Part shown: in pieces, positions 21,527 through 29,421 of the stretch | How the letters are laid out: each line of letters starts with the position of its first letter | Numbering within the stretch: position 1 is the first letter of the stretch | IMG/VR virus record: IMGVR_UViG_3300032050_000509 | Span: 1 to 32,359 of that record | Strand: one strand, 5' to 3' | Length of the DNA: 32,359 bases | Source of the DNA: a virus | Position numbers and translations under genes: made by a program | Notes under the pieces: model-generated | Told to the model about the DNA's origin: nothing | The model's database searches: none | The model's input: the letters and a program-made list of their open reading frames with translations, nothing else

Positions 21527-22792
21527 ATGGAAACAACCAACAACAGACCTGAAGATCAGGTACAAGATTCTACAACGGTAGGACAAATTGATGTAGACAT
21601 TGATGCTCTTTTTGGTGTTCCTGGTGCAGAAAATATAATGCTGCCAGATGATCAAAAAGAACCAGAAAAAAAATCTGTTTTTACAGCAGAAAAAACAGAC
21701 ATGTCGTTCTTTGATAATCCTGCAGCACAATCTCCACAAGAGAAACTTGAAGCTGCAGAAAAGAAAGCAGAAGTTGAAGAGACTATTGCTGAGCTTGATG
21801 GTTTAATTTCTCAAGAAGAAGAAGCTGGTAATAAAGGAAGACCTAAAGTAGATAAGTCAGGTCTTTATGAGTTAGCTACAAAAATGATTGAGGAAGGTAC
21901 TTTAATGGCTTTTGATGATGACAAACCTTTAGAAGAATACACTACTAAAGATTTCAGAGAGTTATTTGAAGCTAACTTCCAAGAGAGAGAAGCAGCAATT
22001 AGAGAAAATACTCCAAAAGAATTTTTTCAGTCTTTGCCACAAGAACTCCAATATGCTGCTAAGTATGTAGCAGATGGTGGTACTGATCTTAAAAGCTTAT
22101 TTAGAACACTTGCTCATGTGGAAGAAATTAGAGATTTAAATCCTAATAATGAAAATGATCAAGCAGAAATTGCAAGACAGTATCTTTATGCTACACAGTT
22201 TGGAACTCCAGAAGAAATTGAATCTGAAATTGAAGACTGGGCAGAACTTGGAAGACTAGGACAAAAAGCTCAACAGTTTAAGCCAAAGTTAGATAAGATG
22301 CAAGAAGCAATTGTAAATAAACAATTGGCAGAACAAGAGTACAAAAGACAACAACAAGCTACACAAGCAAAGGCCTACCAAGATAATGTATACAATACAC
22401 TTTCAGTAGGTGAACTTGGTGGAATTAAGTTGGATAGAAAAGTACAGAGTCATCTTTACTCAGGATTAGTTCAACCAAACTATCCTTCAATTTCTGGTAA
22501 ACCTACAAACTTACTTGGACACTTATTAGAGAAGTATCAGTTTGTAGAACCAAGACATGATCTTATTGCTGAAGCTCTTTGGTTACTTTCTGATCCTGAT
22601 TCTTATAGAAACAGAGTAAGAGAACAAGGAAGTAAAGCAGCTACAGAAAAAGTAGTAAGACAACTTAAAACAGAAGAATCAAGAAAAAATACTTCTTCAA
22701 ATGGATTAGATGATCAAATGCAACAAAGAGGAACTTCTAAACCAACAAGAACAATCAACCGTGGAACTAATAATATGTTCAAACGGTTTTAA
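21527..22792 (+). CDS. Scaffold-like or head assembly protein, 421 aa
   Basis: It lies between the portal and capsid genes, the usual scaffold position. The N-terminal 130 residues are acidic and Glu/Asp-rich, with disorder-like segments. The middle is helical (PKEFFQSLPQELQYAAKYVA), and a Gln/Lys-rich coiled coil (AIVNKQLAEQEYKRQQQATQ) follows around residues 265-290. The basic C terminus (PTRTINRGTNNMFKRF) could contact the capsid protein or DNA. Acidic, coiled and with a basic tip is the layout of phage scaffolds; a minor head protein is the alternative. The start has CAAAAACCAACAGA before ATG. Confidence 0.65.
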   Translation: METTNNRPEDQVQDSTTVGQIDVDIDALFGVPGAENIMLPDDQKEPEKKSVFTAEKTDMSFFDNPAAQSPQEKLEAAEKKAEVEETIAELDGLISQEEEAGNKGRPKVDKSGLYELATKMIEEGTLMAFDDDKPLEEYTTKDFRELFEANFQEREAAIRENTPKEFFQSLPQELQYAAKYVADGGTDLKSLFRTLAHVEEIRDLNPNNENDQAEIARQYLYATQFGTPEEIESEIEDWAELGRLGQKAQQFKPKLDKMQEAIVNKQLAEQEYKRQQQATQAKAYQDNVYNTLSVGELGGIKLDRKVQSHLYSGLVQPNYPSISGKPTNLLGHLLEKYQFVEPRHDLIAEALWLLSDPDSYRNRVREQGSKAATEKVVRQLKTEESRKNTSSNGLDDQMQQRGTSKPTRTINRGTNNMFKRF

Positions 22793-22820
22793 TTAGTAAC
22801 AATTTAAATAACAAATAAAA

Positions 22821-24437
22821 ATGGCAACTCCAGTTTTAAACAATGGTATCTTTCTACGGGATACAGCTTACCAAGCAAGTTCACACGTAGATTCTTACCA
22901 CTTGGTTAACATGTTGAAGGATGCAGAACCAATGGACTTAGGTCCAGTAGACCTTTGGGCAATGGCTCAGAAGGTGGAAATGCCTCTTTACCAAATGTCT
23001 AGCTTTGGTGGTAAAAATGTAATTATGGTTGACAACCATAGAGGGGAATATAGATGGCAGACTCCTGTATCTATTGATCTTCCTTATATTGTTGAAGACA
23101 TTGAAGACCCAAACAGAGTTTTAGGTACTGATGGTTCAACCTTTAAAATTAAAATCAACAGACGTGAGTTTGGACATGGTGATATCATCACTTATGACAA
23201 ATACAATGGAGTTGAAATGTACATTACTGATGAAGATATTCTACAAGTAGGAGATGCTTTCATCTATACAGTACAGTTGGTAAACAATGACAACTATAAA
23301 TTCCTAGATCACAAATACCTTACTGAGGGAACTAAAATCTTCCGTAAAGGTTCTGCTAGAGGAGAGTATGGTGAAAGATTCTCTGACATCACAACAAGAA
23401 CTTCATTCCGTGAGTTCTATAACTTTGTTGGTGGTGCTGAGGCTCATGTTCACTATTCAGTATCTTCTAGAGCTGACTTGATGATCAAAGGAGGTATGAA
23501 TGCAGATGGTACAGTTCCTGTAACTGAGATCTGGAGAAACTTTACATCTAACAATGATCCATCTATTTCTTCATTAGAAGATATGATCAAAGTTATGGGT
23601 AAAGACAAAGTAAAAAAAGCATTTGACAATGGAGATCTTTCTAGAACTTTCTTAACTCAAATGGAAGCTGCTCACTTGTCTAAAATTGCTATTGACATTG
23701 AAACTTACTTAATGTGGGGTCATGGTGGTAGAGTACGTCAAGATGGTCCAGATGATCTAAGAATGTCTGTGGGTCTTTGGAAGCAGTTGGATAACTCATT
23801 CAAGAGAGTATACAACAAAAATAACTTTACATTGGATTTGTTCCGTGGAGAAATCTACAACTTCTTCAATGGTAAGGTTGAGTTCCAAGGTCCAGATCCA
23901 AACAGATCATTGATTGTACAAACCGGTATGGGAGGTATGAGAATGGTAAATGAAGCTATCAAGAGAGAAGCAGTTGCTTCAGGTCTTGTAATTCAAGCTG
24001 CTGATATTGGTGCAATCACTGGTAAAGGTATGGACTTGAACTTTGGATTTGCTTACACTTCTTATGTTATTCCATTCTTGGCTAATGTTAAGTTTGTGTT
24101 GAACCCAGCATTTGACAACATCCATACAAATGATATTGAGAACCCAATCATTGATGGTTTCCCATTATCTTCTTACTCATTCATTATCTTTGACATCACT
24201 GATAATACTAATGACAATATCTTCTTATTGAAGTTGTCTTGGGATAATCAATTGAAGTGGTGGTATCAAAATGGTACTATGGACTATATGGGCCGTACAC
24301 AAGGATTCCAGTCTTCTGGTCAATTCAATGGATACCGAGTAATGATGACTCAAACATTCCCAGCTATTTGGGTTAAGGATCCAACTAAAGTCCTTAAGAT
24401 TGTTATGAGAAACCCAGTAACAGGTGGCTCTTTCTAA
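22821..24437 (+). CDS. Major capsid protein, HK97 fold, 538 aa
   Basis: The size and place (terminase, portal, scaffold-like, capsid) fit a crAss-like capsid protein. The N terminus (MATPVLNNGIFLRDTAYQAS) is followed by an E-loop-like region (NVIMVDNHRGEYRWQTPVSI), a spine-helix region with TFLTQMEAAHLSKIAIDIET and the conserved-looking RSLIVQTGMGGMRMVNEAIK. The C-terminal part is beta-rich. By eye it uses more AAC, GAC, ATC and TTG codons than its neighbours, as expected for the most abundant virion protein. A strong terminator follows. Confidence 0.88.
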   Translation: MATPVLNNGIFLRDTAYQASSHVDSYHLVNMLKDAEPMDLGPVDLWAMAQKVEMPLYQMSSFGGKNVIMVDNHRGEYRWQTPVSIDLPYIVEDIEDPNRVLGTDGSTFKIKINRREFGHGDIITYDKYNGVEMYITDEDILQVGDAFIYTVQLVNNDNYKFLDHKYLTEGTKIFRKGSARGEYGERFSDITTRTSFREFYNFVGGAEAHVHYSVSSRADLMIKGGMNADGTVPVTEIWRNFTSNNDPSISSLEDMIKVMGKDKVKKAFDNGDLSRTFLTQMEAAHLSKIAIDIETYLMWGHGGRVRQDGPDDLRMSVGLWKQLDNSFKRVYNKNNFTLDLFRGEIYNFFNGKVEFQGPDPNRSLIVQTGMGGMRMVNEAIKREAVASGLVIQAADIGAITGKGMDLNFGFAYTSYVIPFLANVKFVLNPAFDNIHTNDIENPIIDGFPLSSYSFIIFDITDNTNDNIFLLKLSWDNQLKWWYQNGTMDYMGRTQGFQSSGQFNGYRVMMTQTFPAIWVKDPTKVLKIVMRNPVTGGSF

Positions 24438-24455
24438 TCCATCATATATCAAAAG

Positions 24456-24482
24456 AGGGAGGGGGAAACTCCTCCCTTTTTA
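24456..24482 (+). terminator. Intrinsic terminator after the capsid gene
   Basis: AGGGAGG (24456-24462) and CCTCCCT (24471-24477), 8-base loop, then TTTTTAT. Confidence 0.85.
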
Positions 24483-24488
24483 TATTTT
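24477..24488 (+). promoter_or_regulatory. Weak promoter-like motif P7
   Basis: TTTTTATATTTT overlaps the T-run of the capsid-gene terminator, 29 bases before ATG 24518. It has TATATTTT but lacks the G of the better motifs. Confidence 0.35.
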
Positions 24489-24517
24489 AAACTAAAAATC
24501 AACAAATAAAAACCAAC

Positions 24518-25531
24518 ATGGAAACACAATTTACAATGGTAGAAACTACCAGCACAAAAAAAACAAAACTAGCTATCAGACCTTTTGTTGATAGCCAAAG
24601 TACTAACATGGGTCTTGAAGAATATGGTCTAGCTCTTTATGATGGTGTAAGACACCAAGAACAACTTGCATGTCTTGAAAGTAATGGAGTAATTAGATAT
24701 GTAACAGGACTTAATGAATTTGCTCCAGAAATAAAATTATTACCAGAAGAAGAGAAGCAATCTAGAGTAAGACAAATAAGAGAGTGCATTGCTGATTTAG
24801 AAAAGGAGTTAGCAGCAAATATTCTTGATCCTGAAAGTAAAGACTTCTGGAATCAGGTAAAATTATTAAAGCCTGATAATGCAGAGTTCTGGAATAAAAT
24901 AGAAATTAAATGTGGTAATGAACCAGTGTTCTTAGATCTTAATAATCCTTTTGACAAAATAAAATATTATGCTATTGAAGCAGGAGGTTTTTCTATTGTA
25001 GCTAAAAGTTATGAAGATGCAAGATCAAGACCGGTGCCACCTAAGTTCTACTTAGATAAAGAACAAGAAACTTCAATGATCAGAACAGAGTACAAAAAAC
25101 TCCGTAACAAAGCATTGGCAGAACTTCAAAAATTATTTGATAAAAACAGTACTAAGTTATTCTATATTGCAAAAATTGTAGATGGTGATAGTACACAATA
25201 TAGAAAATCTACTCCACTAGATATTATTTATGAAAATATGGATAACCATATTAATGGAATAGGATCTGAGGGGAACAAAGAAAGGGCAGCAAAATCCTTT
25301 ATAGATGCAGTTAATTTAGACATGGAAACATTAAAAATTAAATCAATTGTACGTGATTCCAGTTTTTTTAAGTATATTATAAGTAAGGCAGATGGATATA
25401 TATACCATGCTAAGACAGGAAGTCTTCTTGGTAGAAATGTATCTGATGTTATTGAGCATTTAAAAAACCCTTTACATGAGGATATTTTAAATGATCTTAG
25501 CTCATCTGTTGAAAAAGTTTGGAACTCTTAA
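24518..25531 (+). CDS. Putative head protein downstream of the capsid gene, 337 aa
   Basis: Mostly helical and charged. It begins METQFTMVETTSTKKTKLAI, has a helical charged block (EEKQSRVRQIRECIADLEKE, about 77-96) with repeated FWNQVKLLKPDNAEFWNKIE (about 107-126), and a C-terminal helical domain. No signal or membrane segment. The leader is AAAAACCAACATG. Its position after the capsid gene suggests a virion component; the family is not recognised. Confidence 0.7.
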   Translation: METQFTMVETTSTKKTKLAIRPFVDSQSTNMGLEEYGLALYDGVRHQEQLACLESNGVIRYVTGLNEFAPEIKLLPEEEKQSRVRQIRECIADLEKELAANILDPESKDFWNQVKLLKPDNAEFWNKIEIKCGNEPVFLDLNNPFDKIKYYAIEAGGFSIVAKSYEDARSRPVPPKFYLDKEQETSMIRTEYKKLRNKALAELQKLFDKNSTKLFYIAKIVDGDSTQYRKSTPLDIIYENMDNHINGIGSEGNKERAAKSFIDAVNLDMETLKIKSIVRDSSFFKYIISKADGYIYHAKTGSLLGRNVSDVIEHLKNPLHEDILNDLSSSVEKVWNS

Positions 25532-25543
25532 AAGTTAAATAAA

Positions 25544-25696
25544 ATGAAAAAAGTATCTAAAGCTATGTATGGCAAAACAATGATGAAAACAGGAGGTATG
25601 GTCAATTCTAATGCAAAAGTTTTTGCAGACAAAACTGCTGGATCTAAAGGAACTAAAGTTGGTCTCAACAAAAAAGTTGCTAAACCAAAAAAATAA
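25544..25696 (+). CDS. Small basic protein 1, 50 aa
   Basis: ATG 25544 opens a 50-codon frame (MKKVSKAMYGKTMMKTGGMV at the start), very rich in Lys and without acidic clusters; the tail is KVGLNKKVAKPKK. It begins 12 bases after the 337-aa gene and ends 9 bases before the next. It shares the KTGG-type motif and basic tail of its neighbours. A role in binding packaged DNA is inferred from charge and context. Confidence 0.65.
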   Translation: MKKVSKAMYGKTMMKTGGMVNSNAKVFADKTAGSKGTKVGLNKKVAKPKK

Positions 25697-25705
25697 AAAA
25701 TAGTA

Positions 25706-26044
25706 ATGCCAAAAGATGCATGTTATCATAGTGTAAAAGCAAGATATGCTGTATTCCCTTCTGCTAGGGCTTCTCAGGCTATAGCAAAGTGCAGAAAAAA
25801 ATCCGGCAAAGTTAGAAAAACTAAGGAAGGATCTGAACTTAAAAGATGGGAAAAAGAAAAATGGCAAGATACTAAAACAGGAAAAGCTTGTGGTGCCGGT
25901 GGTAAAAATGAATACTGCCGGCCTACAAGAAGAGTATCTAAGGATACTCCTAAAACAAAAAGTGAATTATCTCCTTCTAAACTAAAAGCTAAAAAAGCTG
26001 AGAAGTCTAGAGTAGGTATGGGAAGAAGAGTTAAAAATGTTTAA
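25706..26044 (+). CDS. Basic protein 2 with Cys and Trp motifs, 112 aa
   Basis: Begins MPKDACYHSVKARYAVFPSA and continues ARASQAIAKCRKKSGKVRKT, then LKRWEKEKWQDTKTGKACGA and NEYCRPTRRVS. The CYxxVKxRYxVFPSAxAS block is one I recall from giant viruses and environmental phages as a DUF (possibly DUF5872; label to be checked). Cys occur at about 6, 30, 61 and 71, so a small zinc fold is plausible. It is strongly basic. The start follows TAGTA. Confidence 0.7.
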   Translation: MPKDACYHSVKARYAVFPSARASQAIAKCRKKSGKVRKTKEGSELKRWEKEKWQDTKTGKACGAGGKNEYCRPTRRVSKDTPKTKSELSPSKLKAKKAEKSRVGMGRRVKNV

Positions 26045-26061
26045 TTTAAAAATATATAGTC

Positions 26062-26388
26062 ATGGCAGATCCAGATTACAGAAAACAAAGTAAAGGTATC
26101 TTTAGAGATAGAACTAAAGATTATGATATTTTTAAAGGTACAATTACTAAAACTGTAAGAAATAAAGATGGTGACAAGCTTAAAAAAGTAACTAAATATG
26201 TAGACAAAGATAAGCTTGAAAATAAAGTAGATAGAATGAAAGCAAGAGATGCTTTTCTTAAAGAAGAAAATGATCCTTTTGATTCTAGTAGTTCATTTGC
26301 TAAAAGGGGTGGATCAGTTATTAAAGGTTCAGTTTTAAGAAGACAATCTTCTTCTAGTGGATTAAGAACATCAAAAAAACATAAATAG
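26062..26388 (+). CDS. Small basic protein 3, 108 aa
   Basis: Lys-rich throughout, with many charged beta-like turns (YDIFKGTITKTVRNKDGDKL) and an RGGSVIKG motif near the end (about 82-89), then a Ser-rich basic tail. The RGG(S/A)V plus basic tail also closes the 118-aa and 148-aa proteins downstream. The stop TAG is 2 bases before the next start. No family recognised. Confidence 0.65.
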   Translation: MADPDYRKQSKGIFRDRTKDYDIFKGTITKTVRNKDGDKLKKVTKYVDKDKLENKVDRMKARDAFLKEENDPFDSSSSFAKRGGSVIKGSVLRRQSSSSGLRTSKKHK

Positions 26389-26390
26389 TT

Positions 26391-26636
26391 ATGGCAATTA
26401 AGAAAACAACAACTACTAAGAAAGCTCCTGCTAAGAAGTCATCTTCTTCACTTGGTATCTCTATTATGGGAGGCAACAAGGCTGAGATGAGAAAGTGGGA
26501 AGTTGAATCTGCTATGTCTACATTAAAAAGGGCAGCTGAGATTCAGAAAGATGCTAAGCTTATGACAGATGTAAAGAAGATGGCACAAGAGCAAGCTAAG
26601 ATGTTTACTAATCTTGCTAATGGTAAAATGAAATAG
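26391..26636 (+). CDS. Small basic protein 4, 81 aa
   Basis: The N-terminal 25 residues are disordered and basic (KKTTTTKKAPAKKSSSSLG), like a histone tail. The rest is an amphipathic helix (EMRKWEVESAMSTLKRAAEI, then KMAQEQAKMFTNLANGKMK). Tail plus helix resembles DNA-condensing proteins; it has no recognised family. Tightly packed on both sides. Confidence 0.65.
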   Translation: MAIKKTTTTKKAPAKKSSSSLGISIMGGNKAEMRKWEVESAMSTLKRAAEIQKDAKLMTDVKKMAQEQAKMFTNLANGKMK

Positions 26637-26638
26637 TA

Positions 26639-26920
26639 ATGGCAAAGTCAGCAGCTTGGCAAAGAAAAGAAGGTAAAAACCCATCAGGTGGTTTGAATGC
26701 TAAAGGTGTTGCTTCCTATAGAAGAGAGAATCCAGGAAGTAAACTTAAGACAGCTGTAACTACCAAACCTTCTAAACTTGATCCAGATAGTAAGTCTGCT
26801 AAAAGGAGAAAATCTTTTTGTGCCAGAATGGAAGGTATGAAGAAAAAACTAACTGGTAAGAAAAAAGCTAATGACCCAGATTCAAGGATTAATAAATCTT
26901 TGAGGAAATGGAATTGTTAA
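26639..26920 (+). CDS. Basic protein 5, WQRKEGKNP family, 93 aa
   Basis: AAWQRKEGKNPSGGLNAKGV then ASYRRENPGSKLK, and KSAKRRKSFCARMEGMKKKL, with SRINKSLRKWNC at the end. This is a family I recall well from aquatic phages and large DNA viruses (perhaps DUF6321; label to be checked). It is strongly basic with two Cys. The function is unknown; binding nucleic acid is likely from charge. The stop is TAA, with a 19-base gap before the next gene. Confidence 0.75.
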   Translation: MAKSAAWQRKEGKNPSGGLNAKGVASYRRENPGSKLKTAVTTKPSKLDPDSKSAKRRKSFCARMEGMKKKLTGKKKANDPDSRINKSLRKWNC

Positions 26921-26939
26921 TTTATATATTTATATCAAT

Positions 26940-27296
26940 ATGAAAAAAATGGGATGTGCTAAATGTGGTGGCACAATGAAAAAAATGGCAAAAGGAGGTG
27001 CTGCAGGAGATTGTAAAAACAACTCTAAAAATAGATGTGGAGTATATCCTGACTGTGTACCATGTACTAGTCAAAAAATTGCTGCTGGTGTATTTGGTGC
27101 TGGTGCAGCAATTGCTTCTGCTGTAGGTTCATTAAAAGGAGTTCAAAGAATAAAAGCAGTTAATGAACTTAAAAGAAAAGCAGAAAAAGAAGGTAAAGAT
27201 GTTAAAAGATCTGACATTAGAAAACAACTTAAAAAAGAAACATCTTTGCCTGTAGAAAGGAGAGGTGGTAGTGTTAAATTAAAAAGAAAAAAATAG
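26940..27296 (+). CDS. Basic protein 6 with CxxCGG start and hydrophobic segment, 118 aa
   Basis: Begins MKKMGCAKCGGTMKKMAKGG, then a Cys-rich part (DCKNNSKNRCGVYPDCVPC, four Cys). A Gly/Ala-rich hydrophobic helix follows (KIAAGVFGAGAAIASAVGSL, about 46-65) that could span or insert in a membrane. A helical basic part and RRGGSVKLKRKK end the protein. The CxxCGG...KGG start is shared with the next gene product. A membrane-inserting basic protein in the head region could be an ejected protein. Confidence 0.65.
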   Translation: MKKMGCAKCGGTMKKMAKGGAAGDCKNNSKNRCGVYPDCVPCTSQKIAAGVFGAGAAIASAVGSLKGVQRIKAVNELKRKAEKEGKDVKRSDIRKQLKKETSLPVERRGGSVKLKRKK

Positions 27297-27298
27297 TC

Positions 27299-27535
27299 AT
27301 GAAAAAATGTATGCAATGTGGCGGTGCCACAAAGAAAATGCAAAAAGGTGGTTCACAAAAAATTGTTGGTATGCCTGGCTATAATGCTACTACTAGACCT
27401 ATGCAAATGAAGAAAGGTGGTGCTACTAAATTTGGTATGCTTTCAGTAAAAGCTGGTATAGATAATAATCCTAAAGCAACAGCAGCTGATAGAATTGCAG
27501 GTGCTAAGAAAAGAGCTAGTAAAAAGAAAAAATAG
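27299..27535 (+). CDS. Basic protein 7 with CxxCGG start, 78 aa
   Basis: Begins MKKCMQCGGATKKMQKGGSQ, paralogous at its start to the preceding protein (CxxCGG, then KKM.KGG). The rest is Gly/Ala/Lys-rich, with PMQMKKGGATKF repeating the KKGGA unit, and ends KKRASKKKK. There is no hydrophobic segment. The TAG stop of its neighbour lies 2 bases upstream. Confidence 0.65.
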   Translation: MKKCMQCGGATKKMQKGGSQKIVGMPGYNATTRPMQMKKGGATKFGMLSVKAGIDNNPKATAADRIAGAKKRASKKKK

Positions 27536-27537
27536 TC

Positions 27538-27684
27538 ATGGCTACTAAGAAGGATAAAAAATGGATACAAAAAGCAATCAATCCTAAACATAAGGGTTAT
27601 TGTACTCCTATGTCAAAACCTACTTGTACACCTAAAAGAAAAGCTCTAGCTAGAACATTAAAAAAAATGGCTAAAAATAGATAA
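27538..27684 (+). CDS. Small basic protein 8, 48 aa
   Basis: ATG 27538 opens a 48-codon frame (MATKKDKKWIQKAINPKHKG at the start) that continues YCTPMSKPTCTPKRKALART and ends LKKMAKNR. Two Cys are spaced in a KG-YCTPMSKPTCTPKRKALA pattern. It is compact and strongly basic. It is packed between neighbours with 2-base gaps, which supports it as real. WIQKAINPxHKGxCTPM is a pattern I recall from environmental viruses. Confidence 0.65.
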   Translation: MATKKDKKWIQKAINPKHKGYCTPMSKPTCTPKRKALARTLKKMAKNR

Positions 27685-27686
27685 CT

Positions 27687-28133
27687 ATGAAAAAACCACT
27701 TAAACCTAATAATCCACTTAAAACATTTAATGATAATGTAGCTATGGCTCATATGAAAGCTGGTGGACAAATGAAAGCTTATAATAAGTATTTAAAGAAA
27801 CTCCAAGGTGGAGGAGGATCTGGTATGGGAAGAATGGCTGCGGATGATGCTGCATTTGAAAACATGTTAAATCAGTATCCAGCATCTCCACCAGCAAAAC
27901 CTAATCTTACACCACCAGCAGGAACTCCATCTGTTTATAGTAGTGTTAATCCTTCTACTGCTATGCAAAAAATAATGTCTATGAGTAAGCCAGAAGGTGT
28001 GATTGGTACACAGTCAATGCAATCAACACCAGCACCAAGACAAAGAGCTAATACATTGAATATGAGTGTTCCAACTTCAAGTCCTTATAAACAAAGAAGA
28101 GGAGGTGCTGTAAAAAATAAGAAAAGAAAATAA
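27687..28133 (+). CDS. Basic protein 9, Pro/Ser/Met-rich, 148 aa
   Basis: A basic start (MKKPLKPNNPLKTFNDNVAM), a Gly-rich linker (KKLQGGGGSGMGRMAADDAA), a Pro-rich disordered middle (PASPPAKPNLTPPAGTPS) and an RRGGAVKNKKRK end. The end matches the RGG(S/A)V tails of the 108-aa and 118-aa products. It is probably mostly disordered. It is the last of the basic cluster, 3 bases before the ring protein gene. Confidence 0.65.
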   Translation: MKKPLKPNNPLKTFNDNVAMAHMKAGGQMKAYNKYLKKLQGGGGSGMGRMAADDAAFENMLNQYPASPPAKPNLTPPAGTPSVYSSVNPSTAMQKIMSMSKPEGVIGTQSMQSTPAPRQRANTLNMSVPTSSPYKQRRGGAVKNKKRK

Positions 28134-28136
28134 GCT

Positions 28137-28835
28137 ATGCTTAATAGTACACTTACCATAAAGATTAAACAAAGACTCAATAAGCTTGACAGTCAAGATT
28201 ATGATAATATAACTTGCTGGCAAATTGTTGAATCTTTTAATAAAGCTCAGGTTGAATGGGCTCGTAGACAGCTTCATGGTATAAATCTTACTAAAGAAGG
28301 TGATGAAGGTTCAACAAGAAGAAAAGATGATTTACAAATACTTCTTGAAACTTTTCCCTTAGCCATTGCAGATAAACAGTATTATTACAGAGGTACTTTA
28401 CCAGAAGATTATCTTCAATGGAAAAGAGTAGATGCCCTTACTAGAAAGGACTGCTGTGATAAAAGATCTATGATGGTTTATTTAGCAGAAGAAGCTAACT
28501 TAAGAGAACTACTTAGAGATAAATCAAAACAACCAAGTTTTGAGTGGGGGGAAACTTTTGCAACATTAAAAGGAGGTAGTGTAAACATTTATACAAATAA
28601 TGAATTTGATATAGATGAGGCAGACCTTATTTACTATAGACAGCCAATTAAAATACAAATTAATGGTTGTGTAGATCCATATACTAATTTAGCATCTACA
28701 GCTGAAGTACAATGTGAATTTAAGGATGATATAATAGAATTAATAATTGATGAAGCAGCTAGTATACTTGCTGGAGATATTGAATCAGGAAATCAATTCT
28801 CTAGAGGTACAGAAACTGCAGAAAGAAACAACTAA
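28137..28835 (+). CDS. Tail-stabilisation (ring) protein, crAss type, 232 aa
   Basis: A protein that would sit below the portal and connect it to the tail, in the class of P22 gp4-like stabilisation proteins of crAss-like phages. The N-terminal helix (KIKQRLNKLDSQDYDNITCW) and the segment VESFNKAQVEWARRQLHGIN are typical. The end ELIIDEAASILAGDIESGNQ matches the conserved C-terminal helix I recall for this family. Its position between head proteins and later virion genes agrees. The stop is 2 bases before the ferritin-like gene. Confidence 0.75.
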   Translation: MLNSTLTIKIKQRLNKLDSQDYDNITCWQIVESFNKAQVEWARRQLHGINLTKEGDEGSTRRKDDLQILLETFPLAIADKQYYYRGTLPEDYLQWKRVDALTRKDCCDKRSMMVYLAEEANLRELLRDKSKQPSFEWGETFATLKGGSVNIYTNNEFDIDEADLIYYRQPIKIQINGCVDPYTNLASTAEVQCEFKDDIIELIIDEAASILAGDIESGNQFSRGTETAERNN

Positions 28836-28837
28836 AT

Positions 28838-29356
28838 ATGGAAACTAAATCAAGACTTCTAAAAAGAAATGTTGAACCTACAAGAACTGTAAGTAGACCA
28901 GAACCTATTGTTAACCAACCAAAATCAGAACCTGCTAAACCACAACCAACACCAGATGCAGGTGTAGGAGGTAGCTCATTAGATAATATGGTTGCATCTT
29001 GTGCAGTAGAACTTATGAATGCTAGAAACAGTTTTCATAAACTTCATCTTAAAGTAACCGGTGAAGGCTCCTATGCAGCACATGTTGCAATAGGAGATTT
29101 TTATGATGGATTACCTGGACATGCTGATACATTAGTTGAAGGATATCAAGGTACTGCAGAAAAGATACTTACATTAAAAGATGTAGCTCCTAGAACATTG
29201 GATACAGTTGCTGATGGTGTAGGTTATCTTAGAGATCTTTATGCAATGATAAATAAACTTCAAGGACAATTACCCTATTCTGAAATTGTAAATAATCTAG
29301 ACTTGGTTAAAGATTCTATTAACTCTACTAAGTATAAATTACTTTTCTTGAAATAA
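28838..29356 (+). CDS. Ferritin-like protein, Dps-type (DUF5856-like), 172 aa
   Basis: A four-helix ferritin-like protein. Residues 1-45 are a Pro-rich disordered tail. The helical core has NARNSFHKLHLKVTGEGSYA (61-80) and AHVAIGDFYDGLPGHADTLV (81-100): H67, H70, H82, D87, D90 and H95 are placed like Dps metal ligands, followed by EGYQG. The family I recall as DUF5856 occurs in marine phages. It might protect DNA from oxidation, store iron, or serve only as a structural fold in the virion. Confidence 0.72.
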   Translation: METKSRLLKRNVEPTRTVSRPEPIVNQPKSEPAKPQPTPDAGVGGSSLDNMVASCAVELMNARNSFHKLHLKVTGEGSYAAHVAIGDFYDGLPGHADTLVEGYQGTAEKILTLKDVAPRTLDTVADGVGYLRDLYAMINKLQGQLPYSEIVNNLDLVKDSINSTKYKLLFLK

Positions 29357-29370
29357 TTTGGAGATTAAAA

Positions 29371-29392
29371 AACTTTTTACTATATTATAGTA
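29371..29392 (+). promoter_or_regulatory. Rightward promoter-like motif P8
   Basis: AACTTTTTACTATATTATAG, with TATATTAT at 29381-29388, 33 bases before ATG 29422. TTTTTAC replaces TTTTTTG of the best motifs. Confidence 0.5.
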
Positions 29393-29421
29393 TATTTATT
29401 TATTAACTAAAAACAAAAACA

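Noticed and set aside
24225-24452. Leftward frame inside the capsid gene
   Set aside because: Antisense shadow of a strongly supported gene; no leader, no terminator.
25544-28133. TAG reassigned to an amino acid, joining the small basic genes
   Set aside because: Several crAss-like phages recode TAG, but here each TAG is followed by an ATG two bases later in another frame, so reading through would not join neighbours. Large genes also have no in-frame TAG.
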